A stretch of 64,000 bases of DNA from Gordionus sp. m RMFG-2023 (lineage: Eukaryota; Nematomorpha; Gordioida; Chordodea; Parachordodidae). Position 1 is the first letter of the stretch, and every line of letters begins with the position of its first letter. Location: positions 25,335,366 to 25,399,365 of the forward strand of contig NC_088777.1 in NCBI RefSeq assembly GCF_954871325.1, in the 5' to 3' direction. A program made the position numbers and the translations under genes. Below are positions 1 to 12,100 of this stretch, in pieces. Under the pieces are notes generated by a model. It saw nothing but the letters and a program-made list of their open reading frames with translations. It had not been told where the DNA came from and did not search any database.

Positions 1-197
1 ATAACAAGGTCTATTAATTTCTATTGAATCGATATATATCTCATTTCCAATGAAACATCCTCTTACATCATATGGGAATGTATTTCCTTCAACATTTTCT
101 TTATAAATGCATTTTCTTTCAGATTTTTGTACACCATAAATACCACAGTTAACTGAACATATAGACCATTTTGACCATTCGGATAACATAGTAGTGT
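1..197 (-). CDS. TSP1 gene exon 6, TSP1 repeat 3, truncated by the window edge
   Basis: Acceptor AAG at 198-200, phase 1, then an open frame to position 1. It encodes MLSEWSKWSICSVNCGIYG, then ERKC, GCF and RPC, covering the TSP1 cysteines. No donor is seen before the window ends, so the exon or gene continues to the left. The 667-bp intron to exon 5 is plain AT-rich sequence with no feature I can support. Confidence 0.83.
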
Positions 198-3100
198 CTT
201 ATATTGTTTAAAATAATACAAATTTGTCAATAATCTAAAATTTAAGTATAAATTTATAGTATAGATTAGGATTTAAATTTCAAATCAAATATGGCAACAT
301 TTTGACACTTAATTTTAATAGATAATTTAATCGTCGGGTCAATATTTTATTGTTCTTTTTCCCAATAAATAAATTCTTTAGTTTTATATTGATTCTTGTC
401 CAAAATAAAATGTAAAAAAATAATTCAAAATTTTTTATTGACAATATTATATTATCCTATCAGTTATTTTACAAAATATCAATATTACCAATCAACTTAT
501 AAATATTAAGACATGTGATTTATATCATTTTTTTAGTAAAATGGTATATCCATTTAAAACTTGTATTTTTTACCTTTAAATGCTGCTTCTATTATTAGAT
601 ATGGAACATTTTCACTTTATTTATTGAAGATAAAATTAATTGTTTTATGTCCATTTTTTCAAAGTTATAAATAATATTTTAAGAATTTTTATATTAGGGT
701 ACAAGTTGCTTAAATATCATTCTAAGCATTATATACCTAAGAAATTTATACGCCTTTATTCAAAACAGACCTTGTAAATTTTAATAAACTTTCTCGTGAA
801 CAATTAGAAATAATGGACGGTATATAAATTATCTAAACATATAATATATAATAGAGATTTGTACAATTTTTTGACAAACAATTTTTGGAATAACATTCTT
901 CAGTATCTATATAAGAGTCTTCACATTTAGAATTTATTTTTTGATTTAAACATATTCTGTAACGATATCGATGTCCAATGCCACATTCAACTGAGCACTG
1001 ACTCCAACTAGACCATATTTCCCAAAATGACTGATCTATAATATAAAATTTAATAGTTAACTTAATAATGATAAATAAATAATGTAATAATGATAAATAA
1101 ATAATGTAATAATGATAAATAAATAATGTAATAATGATAAATAAATATAATAAAGATAAATAAATAATGTAATAAAAAAAATAAACAATTCTCTATATAA
1201 ATTTTTTTTTCAAAAAAAAAAGATTATATTTATTTAATTATTAATATTACACATCATCTAAATTTAAAAATTTTAATAACTAACTATTTATAATATATAA
1301 AATTACTAAATAAAAATAAATATATATGTATATGTTAGCGTCAATGTGTTATTTTCGGCAGTATACATTGCTTAGTTTTTTTTTCCGCAATGTGTTAAAG
1401 TGGTAGGCAGGGTGAATTTGTTATTTCGGCAATGTGATTTTAATTTTATATATTAATTATGGAATAAGAAAAAATTATTTTATAAAATAATTATATCAAG
1501 TATATAAAAAAAATATATATAATATTTAATAAAATAAATTACAAAATGTAGAAATTTTATACAAATTATATTAAAAATTTATTGTAAATAACTATATTTG
1601 ATGAACTAGGAGGGAAATGGGAGTGTTTCGAAAAAACATTTGTAGTTTCCCTTTAGGATTTCAAATTGGATTTTTTGTTTAAGAGATAGGGACTAGTTTT
1701 TGATCCTTGTCGTTAATGAAATTCTTCTACCCAATTGATTTAAGAACTTTAGGGATTGGGGACCGGGGTTTCCAAGGACGCTAAAAATTAGGGGAATAAA
1801 TATAAAAGAATTAGGGAGGAATCTATTTAAACTTATTGGTTTCTTGTAGTTCCAAGGGGTCGGTATTTCCGTTAGCCGGAAAGGAGGTAACACAAGAGGT
1901 CCCAGACAAGTCATTTGCCGCCGTGCCAAGACGTTAAAGACATGCAGTCGGGGTGCTTACCGTCCGCATTTAGGAGACCTAATGGCTCCAAACTATTGGG
2001 GAAACCGGCCGAAATCAAGGCTTTGCCGATTAACCTATTAAGGTTGTCGTGCCTCAGGAAACGGCCACTGACTTTGATACACGAAAAACAATGTCTAGAG
2101 AAAGGATCAACCTGTTTGTGACAGGCAGCACAGGTGTCCACAGAAGGGATAAGGCAACCATGCCTATGGCCAATGGCAGTTTGAAACTCATCGTCTGTGA
2201 GTAACGTTTCCTTTTTACCACTCGGAATCGCGTCTAGCCATTCATGGCCGTTAGAGATTTTTTTGCGTTTCTGAGCAGTGGAAGGTTAGTTAGATCGGGA
2301 TACATACAAAGTTTTCAAACGCGCATTGAAGCATAGAGACCAGGAAGCTCTTTAGATGACTGGAAACTGGCTGCTCAGAGCCTTGGATAACTAGAGTAAG
2401 TCGTCACTCTTATTTAGTTGAAGATAGAAAGGGATCGTCCAACTCGATAAGCGAGGAAATAGAATCGTTAAAGGATATTCGAGATGAAAGAAAGCACGCA
2501 ATTGCCATTAGGAAGGGGGGTGAAAATCTAAGTCCACCCCGGTAAGCGGGCACAAAGGCGAGGGACCAATTGAAATCGGAAAAATTTAAGCCTAAAGGGG
2601 ATTCGATAAAATGTTTAAATTTTAATTCGAAGGCCTTAAGAAGGGTATTGTACTGGAAAGCGGGGGAAGATTTAAATAAATGTAAGAATTTCGGTAGAAA
2701 AAGACATTTTTTGATGAGAAAGAAGAATTGATGCTTGGGGAGATGAGGAAGATTCTTGAGTGAATTGGAAAGGGACTGGATAAAATCGTCAAAAGTTTTA
2801 TGACAAAAGGAAGTTGAAAAACCGATAGGGGAGCCTAAAAGACAGAGTTTCTCGTGCAGAATGATTGTAAAATCTAAGGGAAGGATAAAATCCTTATTGT
2901 TGAGGAAGGAAATTTCACACTTTTTCCTATTTAGGGAAAGACCAATTTTAGAAGCTTCCATTTCAACGTACTCTATGGCCGACATAACATTGGATAAAGA
3001 ACCGCCAAAAGAGATCGTCGAGATACCATAAATTAAAGTCTAATTTGAAATCAGACTTTAAATCTTTGATTAAATCCTGAATTCCTATAGTAAAGAGCAA

Positions 3101-6100
3101 GGGACCTAGTGGATCACCTTGCTGAATCCCCTCTCCGGAGGATATGGAAAATTCCCCGAATTTGAGTAACGAAGGGAATCCATAACAGGAATTAAGGAAA
3201 TTCCAGTATTTTGGGAAATGGTGTAAAAAAGATGGTAAGAATGCCCTCCTATGGATGGTGTTGAAGGCATTTCTGAAGTCTAACTTGCAGAATACCTTAT
3301 CGGCCTCAGTATTTATAAAAATACGCGCAACATGTGAGGCCACTTCACACCCACCTCTCACTCCAAATCCTAACTGTGAAGGAAATAAGAAGGAACTGGC
3401 CCTAGGCCGAATCCTATTTACAATAGCCTTGGCGACTAAACGACGAAAGAATGACCATATGGCTATGGGTCTAATGCTACCATCCGGTTTGATTAAAGAA
3501 ACAAGACGTGCGCCAAAAATAATAGGACGAATACAAAGAGGAACTTCGCATACGAGGATATTATTGCAAAGTTCAGTTAATAATTTCAGCAAAGGGTCAA
3601 TAAAACCACTATCGGAGCATTTTATTAAATCCACAAAAAACCAGGTCTGAAGCCGTCCAACCCACCTGTCGTCCTATTTTTAAAGGACTTTAAGCATTTA
3701 AGTACTTCGTCACAGGTAAAGGGAATAGGGGAAGAGGCATGCGGGTGGATGTTAAAAGGCGACGCTAGTGGATGTTTTTCAAGAAGTTGTTTAAATATAG
3801 TAACGTTGATAGGTGAAATAGAATCATCGGAAAACAATATTCGGGCAGCCGCAGCACCGCTAATATTTCCAAGATCTAATTTTTCAGAGATCAATTTACA
3901 ACGGAAAGAGTTGGGATTAGATGGAGAAAATTCATCGATAATCGTATTTCCAAAATTGTACACCTTCTCCTTGATTGAGGCAGATAAGTTATTTATTCTA
4001 TTCTGGGCTTAACTTAAACTCGAAAGCAGAAACTAATTAACAAGGGTATTGAGGAGAAATCTGAGTTTAAATTATTCATAAGAGACATAAGGAACCTTGA
4101 GATAGACTCTCGAGTGGCTATAGGGATCCTAGAAAGAACTGGGGGCTTATGCGAATTAAGGAATAAATCAACAGAGCTTGAGGAACAACAAGCCCGACTG
4201 GGGTCATACGAGTGAGGAGCGTTAATAAAAGGATCTGGGCCGGATGAGAAGGGAAATTTTCCAGAAATGGAGCAAGCGGGTGAACCATGTTTCCTAAACA
4301 CGCCATCTAAATTAAGGGAAATATTTTTAAGCATACTTGACAACAAGAGTTTACCATGGGATGGCTTTTGAAAGGGGGAAAACAAAAAAAAACGGATATA
4401 ACTTTGAATGGGAGAAAAAGAAACCAAACAGATATTAGCAAGGGAAATGGGGAAAAAAATCAAAATTGAAAAAGAGAAAGATACATGAGCTATCCTATCA
4501 GAAGTATAAAAAAAAATTTTATAAAATAAGGCTAGATACATAAAGTATAAAAAGTATTATTAAGATACAAAAAAAAGGTATAAACAAGAAAAATGGGGGA
4601 AAGAAAAAATCAAAAATTGAAAAAAAAGAAAGATTCAAGAACTGTAAGAAGTATTATTATGAACAATCGAAATTAGGGGGGTTGGTAAATTTAAAATAAT
4701 AAAAATTAGATGCATAAAGAATAAGAAAACAAGATTAAGGGAGGGGGAATTAAAAATTTAAGAAAAATAATAATAAAAAAAAAGATTTAGTTGATGGAGT
4801 ATAACTTTAAATTATAATATTGCATAACAAAGAAAAATAATAATAAAAATAAGATTTAGTTGATGGAGTATAACTATAAATGATATTATTGCATAACATG
4901 GGAACAAAAGAATTAAGTGGACGTGTAGGACGAAGGAATGCAACAATAAAAAATGGAAGTTAACAAAGAAAAAAAATTTTCAGGAAATATTAAGGTGTAG
5001 TGGGAAGATTTGGCAAATAAAATGGGACATTTATAAATGATATTATTAATAATTTTTAAGATTAATATTTTACTTGATTAATTTATAACATTTTATTTAG
5101 ATATAATATTAAGTTTTTATGGCTGTACCGATCCACATATTTTTCATCGATCCGATCCGAAATTGGTTCAAAACCGATCCGGTATTTATATTGATTTTTT
5201 ACCACCCCTTTTTGAACCAAATGTAATTAAGAAATCAATATTTTTTATGTAAAAGAATTATGCATTTAATTTAATTTTTTTATTTCAACAATAATTTAAA
5301 AAAAATTATATTACAATAGATAAAATAAATATAATAATATATCCATTTTATGTTAGTATATGAATTATAAATTTTAATAATTAATATATAAAATTATAAT
5401 ATATTAGATTTTTTAAAATAAAAGAGCTTCTAGATTTTCAGGCAATAGGCTTCTACGATGAGGACTATCAATATCCCCTGCCGTACTGAAGTATGTTGCT
5501 GGAGACGCCAAAAATTTACATCAAGTTTTGATAAAGTTCGATATTTTACAGCATTAACTCTCGAATATTTAAGTGGATTCACTAGGGATATAATATCAAT
5601 ATCATCAATGTTATTCGAGTTGTCTAAATAAAGAACACAAATATAAAATTAGCATTTATAAAATAGTGGGTTTCATACAAACCCTATCTTTTGTTGATTT
5701 TGAAAAATAATCAGATATCACCCAAACAAATGGGTCGATCATAGTCCAACCAAGCAATATTTAAATTAATATAAAAAATATGTTATTATACTTTCTATAT
5801 ATAAAGATTCTTTTAAATATTCCTTGATTTCTATCAAGTATGGCAGGTCATCATTTACATTACTATCGATTTCATTTTATTTGTTACTAGTTTTTCTTTG
5901 ATTTTGAATTTATAAGCATCCCTTAAATTAAATTTGCATTTTTTAATGTTATATGGAACATTTTTCTCATTGTCATTACTTAACAATAAAATCTAAATTT
6001 ATTTTAAAAAATATATAACTTGGCTGGCGAATCTTTAGTTGAACAATATCATCACATTTAAAAAAAGAGTCACATGCAGTCCTGAACTTTTCAATATATG

Positions 6101-9100
6101 AAGTGTTTTTTGGTAAAAAGAAATCCTTATAACGAGGATCAAGTAATCTTGCGATAAGATAATTGTCATCATCATAAATATCAAAAAACCGAGTTGTTAA
6201 TTGATTATTTTTAATGGTATCTTTCATGGTTTGCACACCTCTATCTGTGTCCCCTCCCCATTAATCGTTAATTCACTTTTCAGAATTTCAACAATGGGTA
6301 TAACATTGCTAATTGAACATGATTTTGTACTTATTTCTTTTGTTAATCTCTGAATTGATCCAGAACATCAATTACCTTTTCTACTAATTCCCACTCATAT
6401 AATAAGAGATTTTCAAATTAGGATTATCGATAATGAACAGCTGTACATCCCTTTTTTGTCCTATCAATCTTTCGAACATATAATAGGTAGAATCCCAACG
6501 GGTCGGCACTTCCTAGATAAATTTTTGCCTAGTTAGACTTAATCGAATTTGGATTTTTTTAGACTATTTTGTGCAATAAAGAATGTTTAAAGTGACCTAC
6601 TATTTTCTAACCCGGGCAAGCATGTTAATAATAGATCTATCTCTGTGATAAAATTGCTACCTGTGCAACCAATTGCAAACTATGTGAAAACGAAACGCTT
6701 TTAAATTTCCCGTTTTTCATGGCGAAAGTTATATTGGGTGCATTATCTCTAATGATTAGGTATATTTTATTTTTCTTTATACCCAAATAATTAATAATTT
6801 CATCTAAAATTTGAGCAATATTTATTGCTGTATGCTACTCATTAAATTTTTAACATTTAGAACTCTATTAATTTGTTTAAAATTTTGGTTTATATAGTGG
6901 CTTGTTAGTTAGATGTGAGAAGTGCCAACTGAATTTCTAGTCCATATATCTAGGGTAAAGGAAAAATAAGAATCGTCAACCAAAATTTCCTTACGAAATT
7001 TTTCGGAGAGTTTTTCATATATATCCGGAATAACTCCTTACGAAAAATACTTTCTATTGGGAATTTTGTAATTTGCACAGTAAAAGTTTTAAAGCCGATA
7101 TCCTCCAAGATAAAAATCGGCTGATGGTGGCACATTTCCCCTATAAATTTAGAAATTATTATAGATTTAGGATCAAAATATTTCCAAATATTAGTTATAA
7201 TAAGAATGTCTGATATTGTTGGCTGACTTTCAGGGCTCTTTTTTATTAAAATTTGATTTGTTTTTTCTAATATTTCTTGTTCTTTTTGTATTAGCTCTTT
7301 AGCTTTTCGAATTCCGTTTGATGGAATCGCTTGAAATGTTTCCGAATATTTGTTGTATTAAACGAATTTTTCAGTATTCCTCCCTGTGAAATTAGAATTC
7401 CACAGATAACGCATTTCGCAAAATTCCCTTTATCTTTATCAAAATAAAACCATATTTAAAATAAATCTTTTATTTATAGTATAAATAATAAATTGGTGTT
7501 ATTTTTTAAAAAATTTTTAAATAAATAAAATTTTGGGTGTTCCTTTCTACTTTTATAAAAAAACTTTAATATTTAAAAAAATAAATAATATTTGCATTGT
7601 TTAAAAAAATTATTCAGATAATATTATTATTGTAAAATAGTAACTCACTGAAACTCGGGGAAATTAATTTATTTTTTTTAATATTTTTTAAATAATTTTA
7701 AAAAAAAATTTTTATTAAAAAATAATTGATGTAATAATAAATCAAAGTTTTATTACTCAAAAGTTTTAAGAATTGCATTTTTAGTAAATATCGGCCCGAT
7801 CCGATATTTTTGGAAATCGCTAACTATCGGTACCGATCCGATCCGATATTTAATATCGGCACAGCCTCAATGTTTTTAAATATATTAATTTTTAGGATGA
7901 TTTTTATATATTTATTTTTTAAGTACCTTTTATATGATATATCTTTTGATCGGTAAATTTTTTTGATATATTTTTTTGAGATAATATATTTTATGTTATA
8001 AATTTAAATTTTGAGATAATATATTTTGTTTTTTTAATATATTTTTAATTTTTTAAATATATATTTTTTAAATGATTTTTATATTTATTTTTTACATACT
8101 ATTTTTTTGATAATATTGATATTGGTATAATTTAAAAAAAATGATAAAACACTAAAATATTAAAACAACTCTATAAAATTACTAAATAAAAATATATATT
8201 ATTAGTATCGAATGCTCTAAAAAGAGCTTAATTTAATAATGAAAATGTAACCAAAAAACAAGTATAATTGTGTTTAAAAATTTTCAATTGAATTTTTTGT
8301 TTAAGAAATAAGGGTTCGCGATTTTTGTTTGTTATGCTAAAAATTTTTCGTGATAAAGTTTTTGAAAAAATATATGTAGACAGAGAAATTGCCGTTAGTT
8401 GTAATTACTTTTGGCTGAAATATAAAGTTATTTAATTTTAAATATTTATTAATCTTTTTATTTTCCCCACAAGTAAGAGGGTTTGTATTAATAGATGAAG
8501 GAAAGGAGGATACGCAGGTTGCATCTCATATAAGGGATTTCCCATTGGACGAGGGGGTGCAGATTAAGCCTTAGGGTCTGAGGCCGTCCTGTAATGAGAG
8601 GTTGGTTGGTACTAGGATGTTGGGTATTTTAGCCTTACTAAAAGCGTTATGTATGATTTTAATTGCTTTATGCCGGAGATGGCGACCTTGGCTGCGGGTG
8701 CAGTTTAGACAGTGTCTGGCGTTAGGTTGAATGGGTAGGCTGCATTGGTGGCTAGTGTGTGAATGTGTAAGCGAGCATCCAAGTCTAAAGCCTATAGTAA
8801 CTCTCAGTTGGTCATTGGTTAAGAGATTATCTAAGGTTTGGCTTGGAAGTGCTTCCAACCATTCATGCCCGCCATATTTATCGTTGTTTTGTAATAGTTG
8901 TATATCGCTGATTTTGGTATGGTTAAGACTACTTTGTAATTATTTTATTAGGGGTTCATGATAGATTTGTTAGTAATTTCGGTAGGATTGTGTAACCGTC
9001 TGGGATTAGAAGATTCCATCTTTCAATTGCTGCTGATATAAGATCATCATAAGGAGTTATGAATGATAAGATCGCAGAATTGAGCGATAGGCGATTTGAT

Positions 9101-12100
9101 ATAAATAGAGAAAGTAGTTCTAAGGGGATCAAGTCGATACCACATAGTTTAGCGGGTAATTGGGCTAGGTGCCAATTAAAGTCTGATATTGAAAGGTTGA
9201 GGATCCTTTCTACAAAGGCCTTTAAGCGAATATTGTGTTGAATTAAAAATTTTGATAAGGTAAATGAAGAAGATGAGTGGAAGAGATGCGAAATTTTAGG
9301 AAGATATAACTTTTTTTTAATAAGTAAAAAAGCTCGATGGAATGTGGTTGATGAACTTTTCCAAGTTTTGCATCTCAGAAAAGGTTTTATCGATCATTTT
9401 TTCGGATATATTATTATTAAGTAATGGGGAGCCCAAGAGTTGGATATCTTCTTTTTCGATAATAGTGTATTCTTTAAATAAATCTAAGGGAATCTCGGGG
9501 TTGAGGAAGCAAATTTCAGTTTTAGTTTTATTTAATTCTAAACCTATTTTAGAACATTCTCTTGGTAGTTAAAGGATTTGCTTATTTGAAGTGGATTACC
9601 GCAAAGGGTGCCATCATCAAGGTACCATAAGTTTAGGTCACTGAAACTCGGGGAAATTTTTAATATTATATTTTTTTTGAATTTTTTTTTAAAATATTTA
9701 ATTTATTTAATAATTATAAATATGCGATCGTATGGATATGGGTGGAAATTTTTTGATGTAATAATAATTCAAAGTTTCATTACTCAAAGGTTTTAAGAAT
9801 TTAATATATTTTTCTTGTGAAATTTTCACAATTCTTTAATTTTAAATTAAAAATGGAAAAGGTGTATGCTATATTAAATGATATTAAGTTAGGACTAATT
9901 TATTTTTAAATTTACACAATTATTATAGTGTGTATTTATTTAAAAATTATAAAAAGATATGTGCTATATTGGATGCTGCGTTAGGACTATTAAATCAAAT
10001 ACTAGATAATTAAGCAATTTACTTGAATAAACATAATATATAAATTGAAAATATAGATATATAAAAATTTAAGGAAAAACCTAAATACTTTTATATTAAT
10101 TTATACCATTTAAAAATTTATTAACTTACTTAAATTTGACAATAATATTACAAAAATGAGAATATTCTCATATATATAAATGAGAGGAAGATTTTTTTTC
10201 CAGTTCTGGTGATGTTCACCTTAAGATCCCTCCATAAACGCTCAATACTATGGCTTGATATATCATTTGAATAAAGTTTCTGCTGTGATTGACCGAATAA
10301 TGATCATATCCATTTTCATTAAGTGATTGCTATAACTGTAAAAAATTTAAATTTTAAAATTTGTGTGATCGTATATTTAATATTTTTTGATAAAAAAAAA
10401 TATTAAAACAAAATAAATTATAAATATTTTAAAAAAAATAATATTAAAAATTTCCCCCAGTTTCAGTGAGCATATATTATTTGTTCTCTAATTTTTAATA
10501 TTTTTTAAGATTTTTTTTACGTATTTATTTCTGATATATCTTTATATTGCTAATATTTCAGGCAAAAATATTTATGTAAACATGTTAAATTAAAATTTAA
10601 ATAAAGATGTCATAGAAAAGTGACAATTTTTTTGAATTTTTTTAAAGCAAATAATATATATCATAAACATGTTAAATTAAAATTTCAGTGAAGATGTATT
10701 ATAAGAAAGTGACAATTGTCATAATCGTTATTATTGAACTTTTTAAAGCAAATAGGTAAAAATATTTTGTGTAAACATGTTAAATTAAAATTTCAGTCAA
10801 GATGTACCATAATAAAATGATAATTGTCATAATCGTTATTTTTGAACTTTTTTGATTGTTTTTAAAGTAAATAGGTAAAACCTATGGCCAGTTTATATTT
10901 TAAACTTTCTTTCGGTTTATATTCCTTTTTGTAAATTTCTCCAAATATTTATATGGTCTTTATTTTTAATATTTTTTATATTTTTATGCCATCATATACA
11001 CATTTTGATTTTAAGTAATTTGTTAGGGGTAAATTCTTTATTATTTTTAAATAATATTTACCAAATCAGACAAATTTGGTAAAAGAGGTGGAAATTTTTA
11101 CACCCCCCTCCCCTCCCCTATCTATAAGCTGTATTATAAATTACTAATTCATTTTACGTCTATATTTAAAAATACATTTTTACACCATATTATTAACAGA
11201 AATCTGGTTGTCACTTTTCTATGGTACATCTTCACTGAAATTTTAATTTAACATGTTTACAATATATATTTTTAGCTATTTGCCTTAAAAAAAGTTTAAA
11301 AATAACGATATTGACAATTGTCACTTTTCTGTAGTACATCTTCACTGAAATTTTAATTTAAAATTTTTTACAAAACATATTTTTACCCATTTACTTTAAA
11401 AAAAACTCAAAAAAGTTTAAAAATAACGATATTGACAATTGTCACTTTTCTATGATACATCTTCACTGAAATTTTAATTTAACATGTTTACACTACATAT
11501 TTTTACCTATTTGCTTTAAAAATATACAAAAAAGTTAAAAATAACGATTACGATAAATGTTACTTTAATCTTCACTGAAATTTCTATTTAACATGTTTAC
11601 AAAACATATTTTTACCTAAACAGAAAAAATTACTATTTTAAAAATCCTTTAAAAAAATATATATATTTAAAAATATTTACCATCAAAAGATGTACCAGAA
11701 AAAAAGTACGTAAAAAATTAAAATATAAAAATATTTACGATCAAAGATGTATCAGATAAAAAGTACCTAAAAATTAATATATAAAAAATCATTTAAAAAA
11801 TTTATTTTTAAAACAATTATCAATCAAAAAATATATTAAAAATAATAATATAACAAATTAAAAATATTAGTGTTTGCAACGGTCCGGTCCAGTCCGGTCT
11901 TATTAGACTTTTCGGTCCTATGGGACGGTCCCGTCCAACAACACGGTCCCACGGTCCGGTCCGGTCCGACCGAAGACCGATTAAAGAATATAAAAGTTTA
12001 CTATAAATTGCTTTATAGTTAATGTGTATGTACATGAACATATAAAATATGATTATTTAATGCCTAACACTATATAATATCTAATTCATCGTTTACTTTT

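Larger units (their letters stand above)
1586..5042 (-). mobile_element. LINE (non-LTR retrotransposon) copy A
   Basis: About 3.5 kb on the minus strand, matching the plus-strand copy at 13.6-19.7 kb over its whole length, 3' untranslated part included. In coding order: an N-terminal region (4541-4014), a linker with the TGGLDGFRP motif (3963-3625), reverse transcriptase (3634-2410) and a C-terminal zinc-knuckle plus DGKxPD/LVWD domain (2141-1911). This order, with no apurinic endonuclease ahead of the RT, fits elements that carry a C-terminal restriction-like endonuclease; the clade is not assigned. It is broken by several frameshifts and stops, and at about 5042 it lacks the 5' monomers of copy B. 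Confidence 0.88.
5119..7869 (-). mobile_element. Decayed hAT transposon (family 1)
   Basis: Ends carry similar inverted termini rich in CCGATCCGAT (GGCTGTACCGATCC at left, reverse complement GAGGCTGTGCCGAT at right) and flanks AAGTTTTT / ATGTTTTT, a 7 of 8 target duplication typical of hAT. On the minus strand I read a BED zinc finger near 7440-7330 (CVICG...NIRKHFKRFH), a middle part with LIARLLDPRYKDFF (about 6170) and a C-terminal TYFSTAG...RRSLLPENL near 5505-5420. Many frame breaks. A shorter derivative lies at 55441-56220. Confidence 0.8.

Noticed and set aside
3255-3650. Plus-strand 131-codon frame
   Set aside because: Antisense shadow of the LINE reverse transcriptase.
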